Shown piece by piece: positions 13,462-21,048 of a DNA stretch of 32,379 nt; positions within the stretch are counted from its first letter, which is position 1, and every line of letters starts with the position of its first letter. The notes beneath the pieces were generated by a model, which did no database searches, was not told where the DNA came from, and saw nothing but the letters and a program-made list of their open reading frames with translations. Location of the stretch: positions 1-32,379 of the forward strand of contig JANYCR010000606.1 of the NCBI GenBank assembly GCA_025360185.1. Reading direction: 5' to 3'. Both the position numbers and the translations under genes were made by a program. This DNA comes from Leptospiraceae bacterium (GTDB lineage: Bacteria > Spirochaetota > Leptospiria > Leptospirales > Leptospiraceae).

Positions 13462-15837
13462 TTACTTAACCGCACCTTGAATACTATCAAAAATTCTATC
13501 TGACCAAGTGCCGCCTACTTTGACGTAAACCGCCGGCTCACCAATTGGGGCGGGAACTTTAAAACTGTGACCACCGATGATTACCTTTCCTGTGAAGGCG
13601 TGTTTCCATTTGCCTGCCGGAAAATACCCAGTAACCTCAGTATCACCCTTTGTGTATACGGGAATAACAAGTAAATCCTCTCCAACCATAAATTGATATT
13701 TCAAATTATAGGTATTTCGATCAGTTGGATAGTTGAGGTAAGGGTGACGAATGACTGGATAACCTTTTTCTTTTGCTTCGTTTACTAAGTGCGCAAAATA
13801 GTCCTTTAACGCATAATGAATTTTCCCGAATCGAGCAAATGCTTTTACACTGTTTATATCAGAATTATTTTCTGGATACAAAATGGGAGAACCGTCTTTT
13901 GTATTTTTCTTGTTATAGGTGCTTGAATAAACCTGGTTAAAACGCGCTGGAACATTTCCTTCGTGGGTGCGGTAAATCGGAGTAAACGCATTCATCTCAC
14001 TCCAACGTCTATTTAATTCTTCTGTTCTATCGTAAGAAGGAAAATACCAAGGAGGATTTTTAAGACCAGTGTAGCCGCCTATATCACTGTGGTTAATAGC
14101 GATTCCACTGATACCGCCGGAATTTAACCCGACGATAGTAGAGGCTAATCCATCGTTAACCCCAAAAGTTACCATTTGATCGCCTAACCAAAATGCAGTT
14201 GAATAACGATTAGACCCTGTGTAACCTGCGCGTGTAAAGAAAACGACTTCGCCTTCTTTGCCAGCTTCCTGGATTGCTTCTCTATTAATTCTTGCCCAAT
14301 CGACCGGATAGATATTGTGATAAATTTCCGCGGAAACTCCACTGTGAAGTTTCGCATCGAATGGAAGCCATTCACCAAAGTCAGCCATCCAACCAGAAAG
14401 ACCTTGCTCGATCATATTTTTCTTGATAATTTCTTTTGTCCACTTAACCGCTTCTGGATTTGTTAAATCAATTAGGTAAGCAGGAAAACCAATGGATTCA
14501 ATCATATAGTTTTCACCGGATTGATTTCTAACTAAGTAGCCTTTTGCTTTTGCTTCTTCGAGCATTGGGTTTGTAAATGAATCTGGAATTCGCTCAGGCT
14601 TACAGCCATTAAACGGAATGAATCTTATGTAGCCACAAGAGTTTGGTTCCTTAATTGGTTGCTTAGAACTTGTGGGTGCGTTAGTTTCTGCGAGGAAAGA
14701 ATTGATATAACCTAAAACTTTTACACCATCACGATTCATTTCAGCCGTAAAATTTTTAAAATCTGGGTACGAAGGTTCTGGATTTCCATCTGAGTCTGTT
14801 AACTCGGAGGTTTCCTGTGCATACCATCTCCATTTTAACTGGTCACCAAATCCTGTTACTCGTCGTCCAACCCAATCCTGAATCCAGAGCGCAGTAACGG
14901 GATTACCCGCTTGCTTAGCTTCTTTTACAATTTTTTTTACTTTATCGGTTCCGCCTTGCAATCCAAGCCAGGTTCCATAAGCCCAATCTGGAAGTCCTTG
15001 GTATCTTCCAGTTTTTGCGGTATACATTTCAATTAGATCAAGAGGTTTATCGGAGACCCAAATCGTTCCTTTTAAATTATTGTCCCAGAATAAAACTTTT
15101 ACGTATTCGTCTTGTTCGAAGTTAAATTTTGAGTATGCGCTATTTTCAAAATAGACTGAGCGGTTATTCGTTGTTATGTAATGCGGCATTGGAGCGTAGC
15201 TGGTGTATTCATTTCCACCGGCTCCCTGTGTAAGGTTCGCACCGAACGTAATTGGTTGGTCACCGCGCCCGATTCCTTGTTCTTCTGTAAATATAAAAGG
15301 TTTCTTTCCTTTCATATTAAAATGAGTATACTGTTCTCCGAAACCAAAAAACTGTTCTTCCTTGACTGAACGATAAACTAGGTTGATTCGATTAAAAGAT
15401 TTATCTGAGAGGCTAACAGCAAAGTTAAGGCTTTGTTTATTTTCAGCAATTAAATCTATTGTGTATTTCACATGGCAATCTTTACCATATAAGACACCAG
15501 AAATTTTAATTCCACTCTGGATTTTTTCGATTTTCTCAATAGATTGATTTGAGCATCGAGTGTTATACTTATCTTTAAATTTGAATGCTGCTAAATTATA
15601 ATCTACTTTCGGTGTTCCTGTTGCCACAGATAAAAAAGATCTATCTACTGGAAATTCTACGAATGAAAATTTATCATTGAATACATGCAATGTTTTTTCA
15701 TCAATTTTGTAATAGATTTCTGATCCGATTTCCCCTTTTGTTGATACTTTTTCCCAAACACGAACATGATTTTTTCCTGTCATGGAACATTGTAGGTAAA
15801 TGGATATGAGAATACCTAATATTATTTTTTTTATCAT
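13462..15837 (-). CDS. GH31 glycoside hydrolase lipoprotein, sulfoquinovosidase-like framework
   Basis: A 791-residue GH31 retaining alpha-glycosidase. The N-terminal signal ends in IYLQC (Cys17), so it is probably a lipoprotein. The nucleophile is Asp486 in GWMADFGEWLP and the acid/base is Asp553 in AFWLGDQ. Compared from memory with E. coli YihQ, catalytic and binding positions fall at identical spacings: Gln294 (YihQ Gln262), Gln320 (Gln288), Trp336 (Trp304) and Tyr589 (Tyr508). The sulfonate-binding Arg301 is Gln333 here (FGDQLKW). The enzyme therefore has the fold and subgroup of sulfoquinovosidases but probably a different alpha-glucoside as substrate. AGGAG lies 6 bases before the ATG. 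It is followed 9 bases later by the Septu-like genes and preceded by the rhodanese gene on the same strand. Confidence 0.9.
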   Translation of the reverse strand: MIKKIILGILISIYLQCSMTGKNHVRVWEKVSTKGEIGSEIYYKIDEKTLHVFNDKFSFVEFPVDRSFLSVATGTPKVDYNLAAFKFKDKYNTRCSNQSIEKIEKIQSGIKISGVLYGKDCHVKYTIDLIAENKQSLNFAVSLSDKSFNRINLVYRSVKEEQFFGFGEQYTHFNMKGKKPFIFTEEQGIGRGDQPITFGANLTQGAGGNEYTSYAPMPHYITTNNRSVYFENSAYSKFNFEQDEYVKVLFWDNNLKGTIWVSDKPLDLIEMYTAKTGRYQGLPDWAYGTWLGLQGGTDKVKKIVKEAKQAGNPVTALWIQDWVGRRVTGFGDQLKWRWYAQETSELTDSDGNPEPSYPDFKNFTAEMNRDGVKVLGYINSFLAETNAPTSSKQPIKEPNSCGYIRFIPFNGCKPERIPDSFTNPMLEEAKAKGYLVRNQSGENYMIESIGFPAYLIDLTNPEAVKWTKEIIKKNMIEQGLSGWMADFGEWLPFDAKLHSGVSAEIYHNIYPVDWARINREAIQEAGKEGEVVFFTRAGYTGSNRYSTAFWLGDQMVTFGVNDGLASTIVGLNSGGISGIAINHSDIGGYTGLKNPPWYFPSYDRTEELNRRWSEMNAFTPIYRTHEGNVPARFNQVYSSTYNKKNTKDGSPILYPENNSDINSVKAFARFGKIHYALKDYFAHLVNEAKEKGYPVIRHPYLNYPTDRNTYNLKYQFMVGEDLLVIPVYTKGDTEVTGYFPAGKWKHAFTGKVIIGGHSFKVPAPIGEPAVYVKVGGTWSDRIFDSIQGAVK

Positions 15838-15860
15838 AATAAACTCCTAGTTTGCAATTA

Positions 15861-16709
15861 TTATTTCTTTTTATCTATACCGCCGACTCTAGGTGCTGCA
15901 GATGCCACTGCATTTGCCCCGTAAAGAGAGACAGCTTGTTTTGGTAAGTTGGATTTTCTCCATTCAAACCAAGAGCCCTGGTAAGTGAGAACATCTTGGT
16001 ATCCTACTTCTTTGAGCATCAGAGCGCATAAGCAGGATCTTGCTCCGTTATAATCATACAATACGGTTGTTCTTTCTGGCATAAAAGGAAAACCCTGTAA
16101 TCGCTTTATAAAAATTTCGCGGGTAATGACAAATCCTTCTTGGTCATAAAATGTCTGCCAATCCCAAAGAAACGCACCGGGAAGTCTTCCCGACAAAGTG
16201 CCCGGCTCTGGACTTGTAAGTCGTGGAAGTTTTCCATCGTATTCTTCCTTTGTTCTTGTATCAAAGATTTGTAGGCGAGTTAAATTTTTTTCCATAAACG
16301 CTTTGTCTACTACGCCGGCTAACGGTTTAGGTTTTTCAGTTGGATCTACGTCTACTATATGTTTGCCCGGCTCGGTATCTCCGCTGATAGGCCATTTTAA
16401 AGATAGCATATAAGTCTCTTTAAATCCGATAGATCTGAGTAAATAGACCATTCTAGCGGAAAACATTCCCATTCCTTCGTCGTAAACGACAACTCTTGAT
16501 TTGCCGGAGTCATTGATTAAACCGAGAATTGCTTTTAACGGTGTATACATTTTTTTTTGAGATTCGTTGTCCGAACCAAATGCTTTTTTTATAAAAGGAA
16601 AATAATAGGCACCTTTGATCGTGCTTTCTTCATAAGCAGATTGATTTCTGCAATCGATGATAAAATCATCCTTCTCAATAGTCTGTTTTAAAAAATTCCA
16701 GTTTGACAA
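15861..16709 (-). CDS. Two-domain rhodanese-like protein without catalytic cysteine
   Basis: The 282-residue protein has the two rhodanese domains of thiosulfate/3-mercaptopyruvate sulfurtransferases: [20 protein letters not shown] (18-37) opens the first, and [13 protein letters not shown] (148-160) with [11 protein letters not shown] (174-184) opens the second. The second domain should carry the active-site loop Cys-x2-Gly-x-x-Ala after a TTVLY strand. Here that strand is followed by DYNGARSC, so Asp219 stands where the sulfur-carrying Cys is expected. GSWFEW (245-250), typical of SseA-type proteins, is present. It is therefore probably not a normal sulfurtransferase; nearby Cys225 or Cys227 could substitute, or the protein may bind an anion. 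The start is a TTG at 16709 supported by AAAGGA 7 bases upstream. It may be co-transcribed with the GH31 gene 23 bases downstream. Confidence 0.85.
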   Translation of the reverse strand: MSNWNFLKQTIEKDDFIIDCRNQSAYEESTIKGAYYFPFIKKAFGSDNESQKKMYTPLKAILGLINDSGKSRVVVYDEGMGMFSARMVYLLRSIGFKETYMLSLKWPISGDTEPGKHIVDVDPTEKPKPLAGVVDKAFMEKNLTRLQIFDTRTKEEYDGKLPRLTSPEPGTLSGRLPGAFLWDWQTFYDQEGFVITREIFIKRLQGFPFMPERTTVLYDYNGARSCLCALMLKEVGYQDVLTYQGSWFEWRKSNLPKQAVSLYGANAVASAAPRVGGIDKKK

Positions 16710-17043
16710 TGCTAATTCCTTTCGTAAAATATTAAAGCTCTCAAGCCATTTAAAAAAAGGCTTACTTTTTGTGTTATTTTTTTTTATAAAAAGTGAAATG
16801 GGACATAAGCAAAAAAATCTTATCTTGCTATTTTGAAACCCAAGTAAAAAAGACTTTTCTTTTTTCGAAACATTTATACAAAGTCTTGCAAATTTACAAA
16901 AATCATTACTATGAAATGAGTTTCCATATTAAATATATCAAATCAAATAACATTTGAATACTCTGAATTAGAAACAACACTAGGAATCCAAAAAGTGATG
17001 ATAAAATTACAAAAAAAAATAGTCTTAAGATGTAAGAGGAAGT
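16710..17043. other. Divergent intergenic region
   Basis: This AT-rich stretch separates the divergent rhodanese and PilZ genes and contains no coding frame I would defend. It must hold promoters for both. AAGAGG at 17036-17041 is the ribosome-binding site of the PilZ gene. A weak AAGCC/GGCTT inverted repeat (16743-16763) has an 11-base loop and is probably chance. Several A- and T-tracts suggest curved DNA. Confidence 0.5.
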
Positions 17044-17403
17044 ATGTCACAAATTAGGAAAAATAAGCGATTTTATATTAACGATAAAGATCATTTTTTA
17101 ATAAAAATAGAAACCAATCCAGGAAAGAGTGTAGATTGTTTTCTAAATGATATTTCCGTCAGTGGTGCGTGCATCATTTTAGATAGGCAAGTTTTCGTGC
17201 AAAGAGATAAGCAGTATCCATTCGTGATCTTAGAGCAAAAAGGAAATGGGGAGTATGAAAAAGTCGCCAGTACTACTGGAAAGATGGCTTGGTATTTGTC
17301 CAAAGAATTTAGAAATGAAGATATGCTATATTTAGGAATTGAATTTCAAAAAGAAATAGCATTGCCCAAAAGTATTACCGATGAAGCTGAGGTATCTGTT
17401 TAG
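17044..17403 (+). CDS. PilZ domain protein (cyclic di-GMP receptor)
   Basis: A 119-residue single-domain PilZ protein. Both c-di-GMP motifs are intact: RxxxR as Arg5-KNK-Arg9, and D/NxSxxG as NDISVSG with Asp36, Ser38 and Gly41. The rest gives the expected six-stranded barrel, ending at YLGIEFQKE. Free-standing PilZ proteins change partner activity on c-di-GMP binding, commonly in motility, envelope or transcription control. The ATG follows AAGAGG at good spacing. The stop TAG shares its last base with the GTG of the next gene, so the small downstream protein is the likely partner. Confidence 0.9.
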   Translation: MSQIRKNKRFYINDKDHFLIKIETNPGKSVDCFLNDISVSGACIILDRQVFVQRDKQYPFVILEQKGNGEYEKVASTTGKMAWYLSKEFRNEDMLYLGIEFQKEIALPKSITDEAEVSV

Positions 17404-17633
17404 TGGAATTAAATCCATTCGAATTTAAAATTTCAACCGGGCTAGTTCTAAATGATCGCGATACAAGGAGAATGGATCGGGTTATATCGGATGTATCGCA
17501 ATCTACTGGCTTGGATAAGCAAGAAGTTTTAGAATTTTTAATCTACGGAGCTGAAAGCGAACTTATACAACTACAAGTTTCCTATGACTGGGAATTCTTT
17601 CGACGCAAAATCGAGAGTAAACTCAAGAAATAG
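17403..17633 (+). CDS. Small unknown protein coupled to PilZ protein
   Basis: A 76-residue acidic/basic helical protein that I do not recognise. The stretch DRVISDVSQSTGLDKQEVLE (25-44) has the look of a short helical bundle or ribbon-helix-helix-like segment, and the C-terminus FFRRKIESKLKK is basic. The start is GTG at 17403, overlapping the PilZ stop by one base, with no independent ribosome-binding site. The tight coupling suggests it is made in step with the PilZ protein and may be its direct target, such as a small DNA-binding or adaptor protein. That is inference from position alone. Confidence 0.7.
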   Translation: MELNPFEFKISTGLVLNDRDTRRMDRVISDVSQSTGLDKQEVLEFLIYGAESELIQLQVSYDWEFFRRKIESKLKK

Positions 17634-17729
17634 ATTTACATACATATACCTACTTCAGGACAGCCGGTTGCACACATTAGATTGATGATATTTTGCTGCG
17701 GATCAGCTCTGTAAAGCAAATATTTTAAT

Positions 17730-18359
17730 TTAAATTTCTCTAAATAAAAAAGAACCAAGGATAATTCCTAGTAAACTCAGCGCCAATATAGGAATTGCAT
17801 GAACAACAAACAAATGAGACGGCATTTCATTTGGACAAAGAAATGCCACGCTTATTACGCTTGCAGATGCACTAGCGGCTAATATCCAAAAACCAGTCCA
17901 TTTTTTTTGAAATGGCATTCTTCTATTTACAATATACATCAATACTGTACAGGATGGCAAACTCATTAAGATAATATCTTTATAACAATCATGATATTTA
18001 AAAATTTTATCATTTGAAGTTGTAATGCCAAATGAATAGCGCAAACCCAAAAGCAAAACCCATATCAATAAAAATAAAACAGTCAAATAATTAAGATTCC
18101 TTTTTACCCGATTGCCTGGTATGCTATAATAAATTGCCGCAAATGCCGATAAAAAAACACAAAGAATAATAGGTATTAGCTCATATAAATATTGGGGGAT
18201 ATAGATATTCTGAAAATTATCAGAACGATTCCAGATAAAAAATAGCAGGAAAGAAAAGGAAAAAAGAATCCATCCAATAAAAGTAATATATACCGGATAA
18301 ATTCGTTTTACCGGTGATAGGTTAGAACTCAATTCGTTTATTAAATTTTCAGTTTTCAT
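17730..18359 (-). CDS. nrsF: NrsF/DUF1109-type anti-sigma factor
   Basis: A 209-residue protein with six hydrophobic segments. It begins MKTENLINELSSNLSPVKRI, the typical cytoplasmic N-terminus of DUF1109 (NrsF) proteins, and ends with CPNEMPSHLFVVHAIPILAL (175-194), the conserved C-P-x-x-x-x-x-H-L-x-x-x-H family motif. Cys125 and Cys175 lie 50 residues apart; as I recall, Caulobacter NrsF uses two cysteines with the same 50-residue spacing (131 and 181) as redox sensors. NrsF holds its ECF sigma factor at the membrane and releases it under metal or oxidative stress. The start overlaps the sigma gene by 11 bases, so the pair is coupled. The gene converges on the small gene ending at 17633. 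Confidence 0.85.
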   Translation of the reverse strand: MKTENLINELSSNLSPVKRIYPVYITFIGWILFSFSFLLFFIWNRSDNFQNIYIPQYLYELIPIILCVFLSAFAAIYYSIPGNRVKRNLNYLTVLFLLIWVLLLGLRYSFGITTSNDKIFKYHDCYKDIILMSLPSCTVLMYIVNRRMPFQKKWTGFWILAASASASVISVAFLCPNEMPSHLFVVHAIPILALSLLGIILGSFLFREI

Positions 18360-18894
18360 TTTTTACTCGCTTTCGAAGAGTATGGTATCCTCTGTGGGCA
18401 ATTACTTTCACGTTGGCTTCCGACAAATTTAGCTTAGCCGCAACGCTACGAATGCTTAGACCTTGAATCTTTAACATTGAAATAATTTGTTTTTGTTTTC
18501 CTGGAAGTTCACTAATTAGATTTAGAATCTCTAGAGATTTGCTATTTTCAGTTGATTCAATTTTTTCCGGGCTGACGATATTATTGATTTCCGCTTCAAT
18601 GATATTCGCATTTTGCCTATGAATTTTTTTATAATATTTTACAAGGGTATTTTTTGCAATAGCATACATCCACGGATAAAATGGTTTAGACGGAAGATAG
18701 GTATGCCTTGAGTTGTGAATTGCGAGTAAAATTTCTTGTAAAACATCTTCTCTGTCATCGAGTGATCCAATGCGACGGGCAAGAAACTTTACGAGGGTAA
18801 TACTAATTTGACGCAAAAGTACTCGATACGAATTTGCGTTACCCGATTGAGCATCTGCCATTAAACGAGAAAGGAGATCTTTTTCCTGAGCCAT
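18349..18894 (-). CDS. ECF-family RNA polymerase sigma factor
   Basis: A 181-residue ECF sigma factor. Region 2 includes RRIGSLDDREDVLQEILLAI (40-59, the DxxD-E-x-L-Q-E core) and KPFYPWMYAIAKNTLVKYY (70-88). Region 4 includes ELPGKQKQIISML and the helix-turn-helix LSIRSVAAKLNLSEANVKVI (146-165). I start it at the ATG 18892-18894 because region 2 begins normally there. A longer reading up to 19008 adds 38 hydrophobic residues not seen in this family, and neither start has a strong ribosome-binding site. It is followed by its NrsF partner and preceded by four genes that fit a redox or metal stress regulon, which it probably controls together with itself. Confidence 0.9.
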   Translation of the reverse strand: MAQEKDLLSRLMADAQSGNANSYRVLLRQISITLVKFLARRIGSLDDREDVLQEILLAIHNSRHTYLPSKPFYPWMYAIAKNTLVKYYKKIHRQNANIIEAEINNIVSPEKIESTENSKSLEILNLISELPGKQKQIISMLKIQGLSIRSVAAKLNLSEANVKVIAHRGYHTLRKRVKNEN

Positions 18895-19004
18895 ACTATT
18901 TTTACTAGAAAACAATAAGTATGGTTTTGGATAAAGTAACAAAAATATTTTACTAAAAATTTCATTAGAGTAAATTTCCCGAAAGAAAAAGAAATCAATA
19001 CTAT

Positions 19005-19523
19005 TCATTGAATTATTTTTGATTTTTCTTTATAGACAATAGTTGAATAGGCAAATCCAAACGACCCATCAATTTCTATCTCAGGAAAGTGAAAGTTAAA
19101 TCCTAATCTTAATATTGCCATATGGTGAATAGTATGTTCGGTTATATAATGCAGCTCTCGTTTTAAATTTGTATTCATTCTTGAGAAGGTTTCGTCGTCT
19201 GCCCAAGTTTCCAGTAGCAGTGGTATATGCTCATAATGCTCTAAATTTAAAATATAATTAGCTTGCTCTAATAGAGAATCAACCGCATACTCTCTATTTA
19301 ACTCTAATTTTGTATTTCGTGTTCTTTTTTCATAATTCACAATGCCAGTTTGGATTCCTTTGAGAAGACATTCAGGAAAATTATAAATGTGACGAACATG
19401 CTCACCGATTGTTGTTCCAGCAAAGATAGGTAATTTTTCAGAATAGCCTGTCTCTGGAATTTGATTAATATGGTTTGTGAGTTGATTAATGAGTCCTGTA
19501 AAATTTTGAATCTCATTCTGCAT
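19005..19523 (-). CDS. DinB-like (four-helix, metal-binding) protein
   Basis: A 172-residue protein with the DinB/YfiT four-helix-bundle pattern: GEHVRHIYNF (40-49) gives the first His, and HYITEHTIHHMAIL (125-138) gives the second and third (His130, His133 or His134). These three histidines bind a divalent metal, usually Zn or Ni. Relatives act as thiol-dependent transferases (bacillithiol or mycothiol) or have unknown roles; the substrate here is unknown. It sits between the cupredoxin-like gene (11 bases upstream) and the sigma factor gene, which suggests a thiol or metal stress role. GGGG lies 6 bases before the ATG. Confidence 0.8.
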   Translation of the reverse strand: MQNEIQNFTGLINQLTNHINQIPETGYSEKLPIFAGTTIGEHVRHIYNFPECLLKGIQTGIVNYEKRTRNTKLELNREYAVDSLLEQANYILNLEHYEHIPLLLETWADDETFSRMNTNLKRELHYITEHTIHHMAILRLGFNFHFPEIEIDGSFGFAYSTIVYKEKSKIIQ

Positions 19524-19534
19524 ATTTTACCCCA

Positions 19535-19972
19535 TTACTCCACTACTAAATCGTAGTCTGGTGTAGAATTTAAAGGACAACTTATTTTATATGCACCAGG
19601 TTTTAATTTAATCGAATAATCTTTAGTAACCCCTGAAAATAACCCGCCGCCACTTATCCCTGGTAATATGAGCCTCCCAAAACCAGTTCCTCTAAGCCAA
19701 AAACCAACTTCATACGGTATGCCCTTATTAGTCACACGAAAAGTATATTCACCGGCTTTTACTTTTAAAGTTTGAAACATTTTATTTCTATCTTTGATGG
19801 AATCGGAATTAATCTTCGCGCAATCTGATTCTTCTTTGGATTGAAAATTCAAGTCCTTTCCTTCGACTTCTAAAAATTGACAGGGAGTCTGGGTAATCGG
19901 TATTACCTTCTTTTCTTGCGAAACTATTTCAAAGGAAATCAAAACTAAAATTAATAATAGGAAAATTTTCAT
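19535..19972 (-). CDS. Secreted cupredoxin-like protein
   Basis: A 145-residue protein with a cleavable signal peptide ([20 protein letters not shown]). The C-terminal ~80 residues look like a cupredoxin beta sandwich: [20 protein letters not shown] (70-89) and [20 protein letters not shown] (124-143). The Cys132-Pro-Leu-Asn loop in the last motif sits where blue copper proteins place their Cys ligand, but I cannot identify all the histidine or methionine ligands, so copper binding is not certain. Other cysteines are Cys31 and Cys51. The ATG overlaps the msrB stop by 4 bases. An envelope role in copper or redox stress is inferred from the operon. Confidence 0.7.
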   Translation of the reverse strand: MKIFLLLILVLISFEIVSQEKKVIPITQTPCQFLEVEGKDLNFQSKEESDCAKINSDSIKDRNKMFQTLKVKAGEYTFRVTNKGIPYEVGFWLRGTGFGRLILPGISGGGLFSGVTKDYSIKLKPGAYKISCPLNSTPDYDLVVE

Positions 19973-20478
19973 TTTTTATCACTCTTAATAAATTTTAAAG
20001 AAATACCGTTGAGACAATAACGGAGACCCGTTGGAGCAGGACCATCATTGAACACATGACCTAAATGTCCGCCACAGCGATTGCAAAAAACTTCCGTCCT
20101 AGTCATGCCCCAACTTCTATCTGTTTCTTCGCCAACTTTTTGTTTGTCGATAGATTGATAAAAGCTAGGCCAGCCAGTCCCGGAGTCAAATTTATGCTCA
20201 GAGTCAAATAGCCTATTGCCGCAAGCTGCGCATACAAATTCACCTTTCTCTTTTACTGCAAATTCATTTGTAAACGGACGCTCGGTTCCTTTTTCTCGCA
20301 ACACTTTGTATGCCTCTGGACTGAGAATTTTTTTCCACTCTTCATCTGTTTTAGAGACTTCAAATTTATGTTTAGTCTTTGGTTCGCCTTCGATTGATTT
20401 GCCGCAATACGAACCGAAAATTAAAATTAGAACGACAGCACTCGGACTTAAGAATTGAATTAATTTATTTTTGAACAT
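19969..20478 (-). CDS. msrB: Peptide methionine-(R)-sulfoxide reductase MsrB, exported lipoprotein
   Basis: MsrB reduces the R epimer of oxidised methionine in proteins. All key residues are visible in the 169-residue product: zinc cysteines in CAAC (83-86) and CNRC (132-135), the substrate pocket [13 protein letters not shown] (95-107), GHLGHVF (137-143), and catalytic Cys155 in RYCLNG. The N-terminus is a signal ending in FGSYC, so Cys25 is the likely lipidation site and the enzyme works outside the inner membrane. It needs an electron donor there; the DoxX-like membrane protein encoded just upstream is a candidate source or sink, by inference. The stop overlaps the cupredoxin-like start. 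Confidence 0.95.
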   Translation of the reverse strand: MFKNKLIQFLSPSAVVLILIFGSYCGKSIEGEPKTKHKFEVSKTDEEWKKILSPEAYKVLREKGTERPFTNEFAVKEKGEFVCAACGNRLFDSEHKFDSGTGWPSFYQSIDKQKVGEETDRSWGMTRTEVFCNRCGGHLGHVFNDGPAPTGLRYCLNGISLKFIKSDKK

Positions 20479-20510
20479 AAAATTTTTACGCGAACGATCG
20501 TGAGTTCGAG

Positions 20511-20915
20511 CTATTTAACTCCTTTTTTTAATATAGATTGATTTATTAATTGGACTAATTCTTCCTTTTTCAAAAATAAAATTCCAAGTGAGAATACTAA
20601 TATGAGAACTGCCAATCCAAAAAGCAAACCACCGTCATCCGATACCACAATTCCTAATACTGTCAAATGACTGAGTATGGCACCGGAAATAATTCCAATA
20701 GAAAAAATTGCCCCATAGAGGACTGTGGAGGGTAATAAGAGTAAACCGGCAGTTATAAGTTCTGCTATTCCAGATCCGATTCGTCCATAAGGCTCCATAC
20801 CAAGAGTAGAAAAAATAAATACAGACTCGGGGTCTGCAGTAAATTTAAAATACAAAGTCTGAAGAAATATAAGCGCTGTCAAAATTCGAAGAGTGAGAAG
20901 GATTTTATTTTTCAT
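20511..20915 (-). CDS. DoxX-family membrane protein
   Basis: A 134-residue protein with four hydrophobic helices, beginning [20 protein letters not shown], as in the DoxX/DoxD-like family. [20 protein letters not shown] (39-58) is the typical second-helix region with its G-E-L motif. DoxX proteins are linked to quinone-dependent redox chemistry and to resistance to oxidants. It is the first gene of the six-gene sigma/NrsF operon, and Caulobacter NrsF regulons, as I recall, also include a DoxX gene. A 5-bp hairpin (20491-20508) lies between it and msrB. A divergent cyclase gene starts at 21049, so the operon promoter lies within 20916-21048. Confidence 0.85.
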   Translation of the reverse strand: MKNKILLTLRILTALIFLQTLYFKFTADPESVFIFSTLGMEPYGRIGSGIAELITAGLLLLPSTVLYGAIFSIGIISGAILSHLTVLGIVVSDDGGLLFGLAVLILVFSLGILFLKKEELVQLINQSILKKGVK

Positions 20916-21048
20916 GATGCATCCAATATTTTATTCTAATTTGAATTTACCCGGGAATATACAAAAGTTACAAAAAAAATATCACATCTTCTTTCTTTTT
21001 TTGTAAAGAAAAGCGAAAATTACTTGTAGTTTTGGATTTACAGGGAAA

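Noticed and set aside
13462-15837. Calling the GH31 gene a sulfoquinovosidase
   Set aside because: The Arg that binds the sulfonate is replaced by Gln333, and no sulfoquinovose metabolism genes are nearby.
16743-16763. AAGCC/GGCTT hairpin followed by T-rich sequence as a terminator
   Set aside because: Only 5 bp with an 11-base loop, and it lies upstream of both divergent genes, where no transcript ends.
18895-19008. Longer N-terminus of the sigma factor
   Set aside because: The extra 38 residues are hydrophobic and aromatic and unlike ECF sigma factors; the region is more likely untranslated.
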